DNA of 64,000 nt from Deltaproteobacteria bacterium (lineage in GTDB: Bacteria; Myxococcota_A; Polyangia; Polyangiales; JADJMO01), in assembly GCA_025363655.1 (NCBI GenBank), contig JANYDK010000036.1, forward strand, positions 42,464-106,463, written 5' to 3'. Each line of letters opens with the position of its first letter. The first letter of the stretch is position 1. Positions 44,232 to 54,895 of the stretch are shown here, piece by piece. Under the pieces are notes generated by a model. The model saw only the letters and a program-made list of their open reading frames with translations, was not told where the DNA came from and did no database searches. Made by a program: the position numbers and the translations under genes.

Positions 44232-44849
44232 ATGGTGCGCGACGCCGAACGCCTCTCCCGCTCCGCCGAGCTCCCCGTCATCCCCGGCCTCCCCCCCGAC
44301 GCGCCCGGCATCCTCGCCGCGATGCGCCTCTCCCCCGGCCTCGCGGTGCATCTCCGCGGCCTCGCCGACGAGCTCTTGGTCAAAGACTTCCCTGGCGCGT
44401 CGCTCACGCGCGCTGAGCGTGAGCTCTTGGCGACCGCCGTGTCTGCAGAAAACGACTGTTTTTACTGCATGGATTCACACGGCGCGTTCGCCTGTACGCT
44501 CATCGCGCGCGAGGGGCGAGATGGCAATGCGGTGGTCGATGCGCTCAAGAGCAAGAGCTCCGAAGGGCTCGAGGCGAAGATGACGGCGCTCGTCGCGATC
44601 GCGCGCGCGGTGCAGCGGGCGCCTCGCGAGCTCGCTGCCGAAGAGGTCGCACGTGCGCTCGCGGCAGGGGCGACGGAAGCCGACACGCAGCTCGCGGTGC
44701 TCATCGCGGCTGCCTTCTGCATGTACAACCGCATGGTCGATGGGCTGCGCGCGCGGACGCCGGCTTCGGCTGCGGCATTCACCGAGCGAGCCGCGCAGAT
44801 CGCCGAGGTTGGCTACAGCGATCCGCGTCTACAGGCCGTGCCTCGCTGA
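44232..44849 (+). CDS. AhpD-like/carboxymuconolactone decarboxylase family protein
   Basis: 205 residues. Helical AhpD core with the redox motif in CFYCMDSH (CxxC then His three residues on), preceded by ERELLATAVSAENDC. This matches the E...CxxC...H layout of AhpD-like peroxidatic/disulfide reductases. Another motif (FCMYNRMVDGL) follows the second helix pair. Likely cytosolic, in peroxide or thiol redox. The start follows a short gap from the divergent MAPEG gene. Confidence 0.85.
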   Translation: MVRDAERLSRSAELPVIPGLPPDAPGILAAMRLSPGLAVHLRGLADELLVKDFPGASLTRAERELLATAVSAENDCFYCMDSHGAFACTLIAREGRDGNAVVDALKSKSSEGLEAKMTALVAIARAVQRAPRELAAEEVARALAAGATEADTQLAVLIAAAFCMYNRMVDGLRARTPASAAAFTERAAQIAEVGYSDPRLQAVPR

Positions 44850-44872
44850 CGACTGGCCAACAGGGCGTGGGC

Positions 44873-45574
44873 CTAAGCGCAGAGAAGCTGCGGCATGCAC
44901 GCCCAGTGCTTCTTCGTCGAGTCGTACTGACACATCGCCGGGCCCGACGTGGCGCTCTTGCAGTCGTCGGTGTCGACGCACTCGTCGTCCTTCGAGTGGC
45001 AGAAATACCCGCCGATCGAGCCGCTGCAGCCGACGCCGCCGGAGGGCGAGCAGTAGCCACTGGGGCCGCAGTCGCCGTCGACCTTGCAGTTGCCGGACGC
45101 CGTGCAGTTGTTCGCGAGGGACTCATAAGGAGTGCCCTGACACGCGCAGACCTTGCCACCGCACTCGGCATCGTTCGCGCACGTGTCGTAGCTGCAGCTG
45201 CACATGAAGACGCCGCCGCCGCTGAGCGCGCAGTGACCGTTCTTGCCGGCGGTGCAGTCGCCGTCGACCTTGCAACCGCCCGGTCCACCGGCGTCGCGAT
45301 TGCAGATGTCGCCGCCACCGCCCTTCGACGGGGCACACGGGACTGCGGCAGGGCGATGCTCTTTCGGAATGCGGCCGACGGGCGAATCGACAGGTGCGTC
45401 GATCGAGGTGTCGCTTCCGCCGCCGTCGGGTGACACGTCACCGCCGACGTCGCTCCCGCCCCCATCGGGAGATGCGTCTTTGCCGTCGTCGGGGTTGACG
45501 GAGCCGCCGCAGGCCGGGATGACCGAGAGGGAAAACAGCGCGAGGGCGAAAGGAAGGAAGGAAGCGGTCTTCAT
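44873..45574 (-). CDS. Cys-rich lipoprotein with Asp/Gly linker
   Basis: 233 residues. Lipobox VIPAC near residue 22, a linker of Asp/Gly repeats (PDGGGSDVGGDVSPDGGGSD is two copies of PDGGGSD), and a Cys-rich domain with about 20 Cys in EGF-like spacing (GGCKVDGDCTAGKNGHCAL, CKVDGDCGPSGYCS). No MYXO-CTERM helix at the end, so it is anchored only by its lipid. Similar in style to the protein at 15635. Ligand unknown. Confidence 0.75.
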   Translation of the reverse strand: MKTASFLPFALALFSLSVIPACGGSVNPDDGKDASPDGGGSDVGGDVSPDGGGSDTSIDAPVDSPVGRIPKEHRPAAVPCAPSKGGGGDICNRDAGGPGGCKVDGDCTAGKNGHCALSGGGVFMCSCSYDTCANDAECGGKVCACQGTPYESLANNCTASGNCKVDGDCGPSGYCSPSGGVGCSGSIGGYFCHSKDDECVDTDDCKSATSGPAMCQYDSTKKHWACMPQLLCA

Positions 45575-45678
45575 GTGCGCCAGCTCAGCAAACCTCGCGC
45601 CGAGCGAAATGGCCGAAAAATCGGCATTTGCGGAGGCTCACTTGTGCCAACCGGGTACGCGGACTCTCCTTCGACGTC

Positions 45679-45873
45679 ATGGCCCTCTTCCCCAAGCTCG
45701 AAACCGCCATCGATCAAGGCATGATCCTCATCGCCGAGGCGATCACGCTCGTGCGTCTCGCCAACGGGGTGCTGCGTGGTCTGCAGCCGACCGTCGACCA
45801 ACTGCCCGAGATGGTGCGCAGCGCGCGCGCGTTGATCGAGGCGGTGCACACCGAGCAAGTCAAATCAGGCTGA
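45679..45873 (+). CDS. Small helical protein, tentative
   Basis: 64 residues from the ATG (a TTG 17 codons upstream is also open). Amphipathic helices with regular hydrophobic spacing (LFPKLETAIDQGMILIAEAITL, LPEMVRSARALIEAVH). No signal or membrane helix. Its stop overlaps the end of the convergent acyltransferase gene by 9 bp. Coding potential is plausible but not secure. Confidence 0.45.
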   Translation: MALFPKLETAIDQGMILIAEAITLVRLANGVLRGLQPTVDQLPEMVRSARALIEAVHTEQVKSG

Positions 45874-47103
45874 CGTGACGACGGAGCCCAGCGCCGGCTC
45901 CGCGGCGACTTCACGCTTGGCCTCGAAGTAGCGTTTGAGCTTCAAAAAAGGCTTCTCGAAGAGGTGGTAGCTCGGCCAGGCCAAGGCCAACGAGCCCGCG
46001 GTCGCGAGCACGAAATAGAGCACCACCGCCAAGGTCGGCGAGTGCGTCAGCCGCGCAATCTCGCGCACCGGAATCAGCTTGGCGAAGAGCGGTCGCAGGG
46101 CCGAGTGGAAGAGGTAGAGGCCGTAGCTGTAGGCGCCGATGGTGCGGAGCAGCGAGCTGCCGGTGACGCGCCCGAGCCAACTCGTCGGCTTCGACTCGAG
46201 CGTGCGGACGACGATCGCCGCTGCGAGGATCGCCGTGAGCGTGAAGACGCACGCGCGGAAGGTCGGTGAACGGGACTCGGCGCCCCCCGGCAACGCCACC
46301 GCGATCGCGAAGAGGCCGAGCGCAGTGACGACGACGAACCGCGCCGGCCCGCGCAGGAAGGCGACGCCAGTCGGAGAGTTCAGGGCGATCGAGAGGAGGG
46401 CGCCGACGAGGAGCGCGTCCATGCGACAGGGCGTCAGCGTGTATCCGGCCATCGGATCGTGACGAAGGAGGAGGCGCACGCCGAGCGCGGTGAGCACGAG
46501 CGCGAAGGCCACGCGAGGGAGCGCGCGCTTCGAGCAGAGATAGACGAGCACCGGCCAGACGAAATAGAAGTGCTCTTCGACGGCGAGCGACCACAAGTGA
46601 TTGAGCTCGAGCCCTTGTCCGCAGATGGGCTGCGTGGTGCCACAGAAGGCCCATTGGCCGGCGAGGGCGATCTTGAGGTTGGTGCCGTAGAGCCAGACCC
46701 ACGCTTGATCGTGCGCCGCCGCGCGAAGCAACGTGCTCCCCGGGGCCAGCGCCGGACCGATCACCAAGACGACCGCCAAAAACGCGTAATAAAGCGGAAA
46801 AATACGGAGCGCGCGGCGTGCGTAGAAGTTGCGGAAGTATCCGGGCGCGTCCTTGGTGTCGAGGAGGATCCCGGTGATGAGGAACCCCGAGAGGACGAAG
46901 AAGAGATCGACGCCGTACATGCCGAGCGAGGCGAGGCGCGTCGTCAGGCGCATCGACAAGCTGCTCCCGTCGACGAGATCGGCGGCTTGACCGATGAAGT
47001 GGTAGGCGGTGACGAGGAGGATGGCGATCCCTCGCAGACCGTCGAGCGCAGGAACGTGCGCGCGCGACTTCGCGGGGCTCGCAGCGGCTGCTGCGGTGGA
47101 CAT
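45865..47103 (-). CDS. Acyltransferase-3 family membrane O-acyltransferase
   Basis: 412 residues, about ten membrane helices. It opens with PALDGLRGIAILLVTAYHF, the family's Arg-containing first-helix motif with its conserved His, and has YGVDLFFVLSGFLITGIL (FxLSGFLI signature) and YARRALRIFPLYYAFL. Adds acyl groups to surface sugars or lipids (family knowledge); substrate unknown. The Met at 47103 was chosen; six codons more are open upstream. Confidence 0.9.
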   Translation of the reverse strand: MSTAAAAASPAKSRAHVPALDGLRGIAILLVTAYHFIGQAADLVDGSSLSMRLTTRLASLGMYGVDLFFVLSGFLITGILLDTKDAPGYFRNFYARRALRIFPLYYAFLAVVLVIGPALAPGSTLLRAAAHDQAWVWLYGTNLKIALAGQWAFCGTTQPICGQGLELNHLWSLAVEEHFYFVWPVLVYLCSKRALPRVAFALVLTALGVRLLLRHDPMAGYTLTPCRMDALLVGALLSIALNSPTGVAFLRGPARFVVVTALGLFAIAVALPGGAESRSPTFRACVFTLTAILAAAIVVRTLESKPTSWLGRVTGSSLLRTIGAYSYGLYLFHSALRPLFAKLIPVREIARLTHSPTLAVVLYFVLATAGSLALAWPSYHLFEKPFLKLKRYFEAKREVAAEPALGSVVTSA

Positions 47104-47218
47104 GGGCGCGGCTCGTAGCACGGGCCGACGTCGATCGAGCCACGATTTCCCGAGTCATGCGCGATCGCATGAGACGATGCGCTCGCACACGGTCGACCAG
47201 GTCTTCGCTTCGGCTCGG

Positions 47219-48832
47219 CTAATGTCCGGCGTCGACCTTGGCGCCGCTCTTTCCTTTTCCGAGCAGCAAGAGCAACGGCAGCGCGGCGATGAAGGCCAGT
47301 GCGCCGACGTAGAACATGTCGGCGAAGGCGAGCACCGACGACTGCAGTTGCACGTTGCTCTCGAGGAGAGCGATCGCCCGCTGCTTGGCGGCGATCGGAT
47401 CGGCGCCGCCGGCGATGAAGCGTCCGGTGAGCGCGCGCAGGCGCTCTTGCGTGAGCCAATCGGAGGCGCCGAGCTTCTCGATCAGCACCGCGCGGTGGAA
47501 CGCTTGCCGCGTCGAGAGGACGGTCGTGAGGATGGCGATGCCGATGCTTCCTCCGAGCTGCCTCGTCAGGTTGTAGAGGCCCGTCGCCGCCGAGATGTCG
47601 CGGACCGGGATGGGGCCGAGCACCGCCATGCTCATCGGGAGGAACATCATCACGGTGCCGAATCCACGGAGAATCAAGGGCCAGAACATGTCGCCCTCGC
47701 CGGTCTGTGGGTTCATGTTCGAGAGCATCATCATGGCGCCGACGACGATGAAGGCCCCGCAGAGGATGAGCGCGCGGGGATCGAAGCTGCGCAGGAGCCG
47801 CGCGACGATCGGCATCGTGAAGGCGGAGGCGATGGCGCCCGGCAAGAGCAACATGCCCGTCTGTTGAGACGTGAAGTGGAGGATCGACTGGGCGAAGATG
47901 GGCACCGCGAAGAGCGCGCCGTAGAGGCCCATGCCGACGACCATCGAGAGCACGCTTCCGGCCGCCAGTGAGCGATAGCGGAGCACGCGCAAATCGACGA
48001 CCGGGTGCGCCGAGGCTAGCGTGCGCTTTACGAACAGGTAGATGCCGACCACCGCCCCGAGGGCGAGCGCGCAGATCATCGGCGAGTCGAACCAGTCCTC
48101 GGAATGACCTTCCTCGAGCACGGCCTGGAGCGATCCGATGCCGATCGCGAGGTAGCCGATGGAGAGGAAATCGACGGCGCCCTTGGCCTTTTTCGTCGGG
48201 TCATCGGGAGGGAGCGAGGCCACGGTCATCATCACCGCGATGACGCCGATCGGCAGGTTGATGAAGAAGATCCAACGCCAGTCGAGGTTGGTGACGATGT
48301 ACCCGCCGAGCGTCGGACCGATCGCCGGACCGGCGATGGCGACGACCCCGAAGAGTGCTTGCGCCATCGCCTGCTCTTCCTTGGGGAAGGTCTCGAAGAG
48401 GATCGACTGCGCCTTCGCCAGGAGCCCGCCCCCGAAGAGCCCTTGGAGGACGCGCGCGCAGACGAGCGCGGTGAGGCTGGTGGCGAAGCCGCACATCAAC
48501 GAGGCGATGGTGAAGGCGATCAGCGAGAAGACGAAGAAGCGCTTTTTTCCGAAGCGATCGCCGAGCCAGGCCGAGAGCGGGAGGATGATGACGTTGGCGA
48601 TGCCGTAGCTGGTGACGACCCAACCGACCTCGCTCAGCGTGACCCCGAGCGACGCCTGCATCTGCGTCAGCGCGACGTTGACGATGCTGGTGTCGACGAT
48701 TTCGAGGAGCGCGCCGAGAGCGACGCTGACCGCGATCAGCCACTTTGCTGCGTTCTTGTCGGCGTTCTTGCTCTCCGTCGTGCTTGGACCCTCGCTCGGC
48801 GCGGCGGGCACACTTCCGGCGACGGCGGCCAA
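47219..48832 (-). CDS. EmrB/QacA-type MFS efflux transporter (DHA2, 14 TM)
   Basis: 537 residues. DHA2-family layout with about 14 helices: LEIVDTSIVNVALTQMQASL (the D-x-TIVNVAL signature of the first helix) and SYGIANVIILPLSAWLGDRFGKK (motif A), plus GPTLGGYIVTNLDWRWIFFINLP (motif C-like). Expected to expel drugs in partnership with the HlyD protein next to it. A TTG start at 48832 with GAGGAA at the right distance was preferred; the TTG lies one base after the HlyD stop. Divergent TetR gene beyond HlyD probably regulates the pair. Confidence 0.9.
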   Translation of the reverse strand: MAAVAGSVPAAPSEGPSTTESKNADKNAAKWLIAVSVALGALLEIVDTSIVNVALTQMQASLGVTLSEVGWVVTSYGIANVIILPLSAWLGDRFGKKRFFVFSLIAFTIASLMCGFATSLTALVCARVLQGLFGGGLLAKAQSILFETFPKEEQAMAQALFGVVAIAGPAIGPTLGGYIVTNLDWRWIFFINLPIGVIAVMMTVASLPPDDPTKKAKGAVDFLSIGYLAIGIGSLQAVLEEGHSEDWFDSPMICALALGAVVGIYLFVKRTLASAHPVVDLRVLRYRSLAAGSVLSMVVGMGLYGALFAVPIFAQSILHFTSQQTGMLLLPGAIASAFTMPIVARLLRSFDPRALILCGAFIVVGAMMMLSNMNPQTGEGDMFWPLILRGFGTVMMFLPMSMAVLGPIPVRDISAATGLYNLTRQLGGSIGIAILTTVLSTRQAFHRAVLIEKLGASDWLTQERLRALTGRFIAGGADPIAAKQRAIALLESNVQLQSSVLAFADMFYVGALAFIAALPLLLLLGKGKSGAKVDAGH

Positions 48833-48833
48833 G

Positions 48834-50051
48834 CTAGTTCCTCGTATCGACGCTGAGCTCGACGGAGAGCCCTGGCCGGAGCGGCAAGTCCTTCGGGAGG
48901 TCTTTGATCTTGATGCGCACCGGCAGGCGTTGGACGACCTTCGTGAAGTTGCCGGTCGCGTTGTCCGGCGGAAGCAGCGCGAAACGTGCGCCGGTGGCGC
49001 CGGAGAAGCTCTCGATCGAGCCGTCGATCTCGCGGCCGCCATAGGCGTCGATCGAGATCTTCACCGGCTGTCCGACCTTCATGTGGACGAGCTGCGTCTC
49101 CTTGAAGTTGGCGGTCACCCACACCGCTTCGGTGGGGACGATCATGAGCACGGTGGTGCCGATGGAGATGGTCTGCCCTTCGGCGACGCTTCGGCGGGAG
49201 ATGACGCCGTCGCGTGGCGCGAGGATGCGCGTGTACGAGAGCTCGAGATCGGCGAGATCACGCGCGGCCTGCGCGGTGGCGACCCGAGCACGAGCAGCGG
49301 CAGCCTTGGCGTTCGATTCCTTGATCTGCGCTTCGACGGTGTCGGCGAGGGCGAGGCGCGCCGAGGCTTCGGTGACCTTCGACTGCGCCTGCGTCGTCGA
49401 GGCCTGCATCGTGGTGACGCGCGCGATCGCCTGGTTCATCGCCGACTGCGCGGTGTCGTACGTCGCCTGCGCCGACTCCAGCGCCGAGCCGGGGAGGGCG
49501 CCGCTGGCCACGAGCGACTTCGCGCGATCGAGATCGGTCTTCGCTTTTTCGAGCGCGGTCTTCGCGGCGGCGGCCTGCGCCTTGGCCTCGCCGATCGAAT
49601 CGGCGGTGACGACCACGCTGACGCTCGCGCCTTGCAGCGAGGCCTCGGCGATTTTCTTGCCGCCGTTGGCGTTCTTCTCGGTCAGCGTCGCGGTCGCGTC
49701 GGCGGCGTCGGCGGTCGCCTTGGCGACGAGCAGCTCGGCCTCGGCCTGTGCCAGACGTGCTTTCGCAGGTGCGGCGTCGAGCTCGAGGAGGAGGTCGTCC
49801 TTCTTCACCACCTGGTTGTCGACGAAGTGGACGCCGACGACCGTGCCTCCCGCGCGAGTGGTGACCGGCACCACGTCGGCGTCGACCTGCGCGTCGTCGG
49901 TGGTCTCGAGGAAGCGATGCCGATACCAGTACACGCCAGCGACGCCGAGGACCGCGGCGAGGAGGGCGAGCGGGATCAGCCGACCGAGGCCTCGCTTCGG
50001 TGGGGCCTTGGGCGCAGCGCTGCTGGTCTCTGGGCTCGCTTCCAAACGCAA
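48834..50051 (-). CDS. HlyD/EmrA-type membrane fusion protein
   Basis: About 405 residues. One N-terminal helix (LIPLALLAAVLGVAGVYWY), then the EmrA-like halves of the lipoyl domain (ADVVPVTTRAGGTVVGVHFVDNQVV; LAPRDGVISRRSVAEGQTISIG) around a long coiled coil rich in Ala/Lys/Glu. With the MFS gene directly after it forms a tripartite-type efflux pump minus an outer-membrane protein. The start is uncertain: two nearby TTG codons (50051, 50045) fit the frame; longer upstream frames have no such domain. Confidence 0.88.
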   Translation of the reverse strand: MRLEASPETSSAAPKAPPKRGLGRLIPLALLAAVLGVAGVYWYRHRFLETTDDAQVDADVVPVTTRAGGTVVGVHFVDNQVVKKDDLLLELDAAPAKARLAQAEAELLVAKATADAADATATLTEKNANGGKKIAEASLQGASVSVVVTADSIGEAKAQAAAAKTALEKAKTDLDRAKSLVASGALPGSALESAQATYDTAQSAMNQAIARVTTMQASTTQAQSKVTEASARLALADTVEAQIKESNAKAAAARARVATAQAARDLADLELSYTRILAPRDGVISRRSVAEGQTISIGTTVLMIVPTEAVWVTANFKETQLVHMKVGQPVKISIDAYGGREIDGSIESFSGATGARFALLPPDNATGNFTKVVQRLPVRIKIKDLPKDLPLRPGLSVELSVDTRN

Positions 50052-50096
50052 CTCATCGTAGCTTTTACGGGCGGCCGCGTCCAACCGAGAATCCCC

Positions 50097-50714
50097 ATGA
50101 AAAAAGCACCTCGCCCGAGACCGGGTGGCCGCAGCGCGCGCGTCGTCCGTGACGTGCTCGAGGCGACGTTGGAGGAGTTGGCGGCGCACGGATATTCGCC
50201 GCTCACGGTCGAGGCGGTGGCCGCGCGCGCCGGCGTCGCGAAGACGACCATCTATCGGCGTTGGCCGACCAAAGCCGAGCTCGTCGCCGCCGCCGTCCTC
50301 GAGCGCAAGGACGACCAACGCGAGGTGCCCGACGAAGGTTCTTTGCGCGCCGACCTCTTCGTCCTCCTCGAGCAGCGCGCACGTCGGCTCTCGACCCGCC
50401 GAGGGAGAGCCATCGCTCGCGCCCTCCTCGGAGGAATCGACGAGCCCGAGGTGGCTGCGTTCGTCGCCGAGGTGCGGGCGCGTCGCCCGTTCGTTCCAAA
50501 GGTCGTGCTCGCGAGGGCGATCGCGCGTTTGGAAGTGCCGAAGTCGATCGACGGTGCGCTCTTCGTCGAGCTGCTCGGCGCCCCGCTCGAGACGCGCCTC
50601 GTCTGGCGCGGTCTCCGCGTCGATGCGGCCTATCTGCGCCGATTGATCGACGTCGTCATCACGGGATTCACGGGATCACCCAAGAAGCTCAAGGCGTCGG
50701 GCGCGGCACGGTGA
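50097..50714 (+). CDS. TetR-family regulator of the efflux pair
   Basis: 205 residues. Basic N-terminus (MKKAPRPRPGGRS), then a canonical TetR helix-turn-helix (GYSPLTVEAVAARAGVAKTT and IYRRWPTKAELVAAAVLER), then the ligand-binding part with a C-terminal helical core. It is divergent from the HlyD gene with about 45 bp between, the classic arrangement for auto- and efflux regulation. Its 3' end overlaps the convergent lipoprotein gene by 26 bp. Confidence 0.88.
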   Translation: MKKAPRPRPGGRSARVVRDVLEATLEELAAHGYSPLTVEAVAARAGVAKTTIYRRWPTKAELVAAAVLERKDDQREVPDEGSLRADLFVLLEQRARRLSTRRGRAIARALLGGIDEPEVAAFVAEVRARRPFVPKVVLARAIARLEVPKSIDGALFVELLGAPLETRLVWRGLRVDAAYLRRLIDVVITGFTGSPKKLKASGAAR

Positions 50715-51387
50715 TCCACGGATACTCGGTCGATCCGTCGTGGCACTTCGAAGCGTTGCAGCCGACGCGGTCGACCGGCGTCGACATCAAGACGTCGTCG
50801 GTCCCCGCGCGCGCGCCGGTGTGGGCAGGCCAGAAGGCATCGGTCGAGGTCGTCCCCGCGGGGGCTGCGCGGTAGAAGACGCCGTCGACGTCGCTGAAGA
50901 CCGAGTAGCCGACGCCGTTGGCATCGACGAGCCGAATCTCGACGCCGCGCGCAGGCGTGTTGTCGTCGATCCAATAGACGGTGCCACCGAAGAGGATGTT
51001 CTTCTGCTCCGGGTTCGAAGCGAACGAAGCGGCGTCGTGGCAGCCCGACGAGCCGCAATCCATCTTTTGGTATTCCTTGATCGCGTGCGCGCCGTGGTGC
51101 GCGATTTGCGACGTCGAGGACCCGGCGTGCGTCACGTACGGCGGCTGATCGGCAAAGATGTCGACGGCCGGCGGCAAGGCGTCGTCGTCTCCCGAGTCGT
51201 CTCCGGTCTCGCTCGGCGCTGCTCCATCGAAGCTCGGCGCGGTGTCGAGGAGCACGCCGCCATCGATGGCGACCGTCTGACCACCGACGCTCGAACCACC
51301 GCTGCACGCGGCGACGAGCGCGAAGACGACGACGGTGACGCCGGGAAGGAGTGCCGAAGAAGAGGAAGCAAAAGTGGAAAGACGCAT
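50689..51387 (-). CDS. Lipoprotein with two CX4CH (haem c-like) motifs
   Basis: 232 residues. Lipobox FALVAAC near residue 28, an Asp/Gly linker, then two C-x4-C-H motifs: C111-GSSG-C116-H117 and C210-NASK-C215-H216. Between them lies a carboxypeptidase-regulatory-like stretch (TPARGVEIRLVDANG). The first motif is preceded by His-rich HHGAH (97-101). CX4CH rather than CX2CH is a rarer but known haem c motif (as in haems 2 and 4 of tetrahaem cytochrome c3). A bis-haem surface cytochrome is a possibility, not proof. It overlaps the TetR end. Confidence 0.75.
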   Translation of the reverse strand: MRLSTFASSSSALLPGVTVVVFALVAACSGGSSVGGQTVAIDGGVLLDTAPSFDGAAPSETGDDSGDDDALPPAVDIFADQPPYVTHAGSSTSQIAHHGAHAIKEYQKMDCGSSGCHDAASFASNPEQKNILFGGTVYWIDDNTPARGVEIRLVDANGVGYSVFSDVDGVFYRAAPAGTTSTDAFWPAHTGARAGTDDVLMSTPVDRVGCNASKCHDGSTEYPWITVPRPTP

Positions 51388-51530
51388 GACGCGAGCCGGT
51401 CTACTCGTACGCGCGATGGAAAGCGCGCACGGCTGCCCGAGGCTCCGTGCACGGCGAACTTTTCTCGCGAAAATCGGCTGCAAAGTGCCCGATCGACCCG
51501 TGGTCGAGGCGCGCTGCTACGCTCCTCGAC

Positions 51531-52925
51531 GTGCGAGCCGCATCGTTTCTCTTCGCCGGCTCGATCGGATTTTTCGCGTTCGCCGCCTCGGCCTGCGTGG
51601 CGACGACCGCGGAAGAGTTGGCAGCCGACGGCGGCGATGCGCTGCCGGGCGACGACGCGCCGAACGCCGACGCGCCCAGTGACACACTCGATGGCGGCGA
51701 CACGTCCCCGCCCACCGACGCTCCGGGCGACGCACCCGACGCGGCCGTGGAAAAAGCTCGCTATCCAGAGGGCGCGCTGCACTCGCCGATGAGCGCCGGG
51801 GTGGTGACGCACCTCCGCGATCTCTTGGCCAAGAGCGCCAAGCGTCGCGACGTCTTCGCCAAGATCGGTGACAGCAACACCGTCAACACCGGCTTCTTCC
51901 ATTGCTACAGCGGCACCGACGTCAAGCTCGACGTCTTCTCGGCGCTCGAGACGGCGCGTGCGTGGTTCGACAAGACCAAGGCCGACGGGACGCGGAGCTC
52001 GTTCGATCGCACGTCGCTGGCGGCCACCGTCGGGTGGTCGTCGTTCCAACCGCTCGCCGGCACGCCATCGCCGATCGAGCAGGAAATCACGGCGATTTCG
52101 CCGGCGTTCGCGGTCGTGATGCTCGGCACCAACGAGACCGCCGAGGTCGGGCTCGAGGGCTTCGAGAAGAACATGCGCGCGATCGTCGACCTCCTCTTCG
52201 GGCTCGGCGTGGTCCCCATCTTCACCACCATCCCGCCGCGTGGCGACAAGCCCGACGCCAACGCCATCGTGCCGGAGATGAACGCGGTGGTGCGCGCGGT
52301 GGCGCAGATGAAGCAGATCCCGATGGTCGATCTGTGGTCGCAGCTCGCCGGCTTGCCGGCCTACGGGCTGATCAGCGACGGCATCCACCTCGACGTCTAC
52401 GTCGCTGGCGGCGCGCACGCGTGTTGGCTCACCAAGGAAGGGCTCGTCAAAGGACAGAATCAGCGCAATCGCGTGACCCTCGACGCGCTCGATCGCGCCA
52501 AGCGGTTTCTCCTCGATGGCGCCGCAGTCGAGCCGACGCCGAAGTCTCTCGCCGGCGCCGGGACGTGGACCTCGCCCTACGTCGTCGACACGCTCCCTTT
52601 CGTCGACGACGGCAACTCGAAGAAGGGCGTGAAGGTCATCGACAAGTACGGATGTAGCTCTGCCGACGAGTCGGGACCGGAGATCGTCTACGCGCTCGAT
52701 CTCCCCGCCGTCACCCATTTGCGCGCGCGCGTCTTCGTCGACGAAGGCGTCGATGTCGATTTGCACGCGCTCTCGGGTAGCGCCGCGGCCTCGTGCCTCA
52801 CGCGCGCCGACAAGACCTTCGATCTCACCGCCGGCCCCGGCCGCGTCTATTTCTCGGTCGACAGCTTCGTCGCCGCCGGCGTCGAGAAATCAGGAGGATT
52901 TCGCCTCACGATCGTCGCCAAGTAA
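51531..52925 (+). CDS. SGNH/GDSL-like hydrolase lipoprotein
   Basis: 464 residues from the GTG at 51531 (a longer frame lacks a good signal). Signal with lipobox (AASAC near residue 24), Asp/Pro linker, then SGNH-type blocks: I, KIGDSNT with Ser in GDS; III, MLGTNE; V, DGIHLD. Block II Gly is not obvious. The end is a beta-rich domain (YVVDTLPFVDDG ... GFRLTIVAK) that resembles a carbohydrate-binding fold. Likely an esterase or lipase-like enzyme at the surface; it lies divergent from the CX4CH lipoprotein. Confidence 0.78.
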   Translation: MRAASFLFAGSIGFFAFAASACVATTAEELAADGGDALPGDDAPNADAPSDTLDGGDTSPPTDAPGDAPDAAVEKARYPEGALHSPMSAGVVTHLRDLLAKSAKRRDVFAKIGDSNTVNTGFFHCYSGTDVKLDVFSALETARAWFDKTKADGTRSSFDRTSLAATVGWSSFQPLAGTPSPIEQEITAISPAFAVVMLGTNETAEVGLEGFEKNMRAIVDLLFGLGVVPIFTTIPPRGDKPDANAIVPEMNAVVRAVAQMKQIPMVDLWSQLAGLPAYGLISDGIHLDVYVAGGAHACWLTKEGLVKGQNQRNRVTLDALDRAKRFLLDGAAVEPTPKSLAGAGTWTSPYVVDTLPFVDDGNSKKGVKVIDKYGCSSADESGPEIVYALDLPAVTHLRARVFVDEGVDVDLHALSGSAAASCLTRADKTFDLTAGPGRVYFSVDSFVAAGVEKSGGFRLTIVAK

Positions 52926-52935
52926 CTCGTGCATC

Positions 52936-54792
<1,857 letters not shown>

Positions 54793-54895
54793 GGCTTGGT
54801 CGAGTGTAGCCCACCGGCACCCCGCTGGGAAAAACCGCGACAAGTCGGGCGTGCGCGCGGCCTACCGCCGGCCGATGCTAGCCTCGTCTTCGCGC

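Noticed and set aside
48612..50096. Long open frame upstream of the TetR gene at 50097
   Set aside because: The N-terminal 495 residues are antisense to HlyD and the MFS gene and lack any domain; only the TetR part from 50097 is credible.
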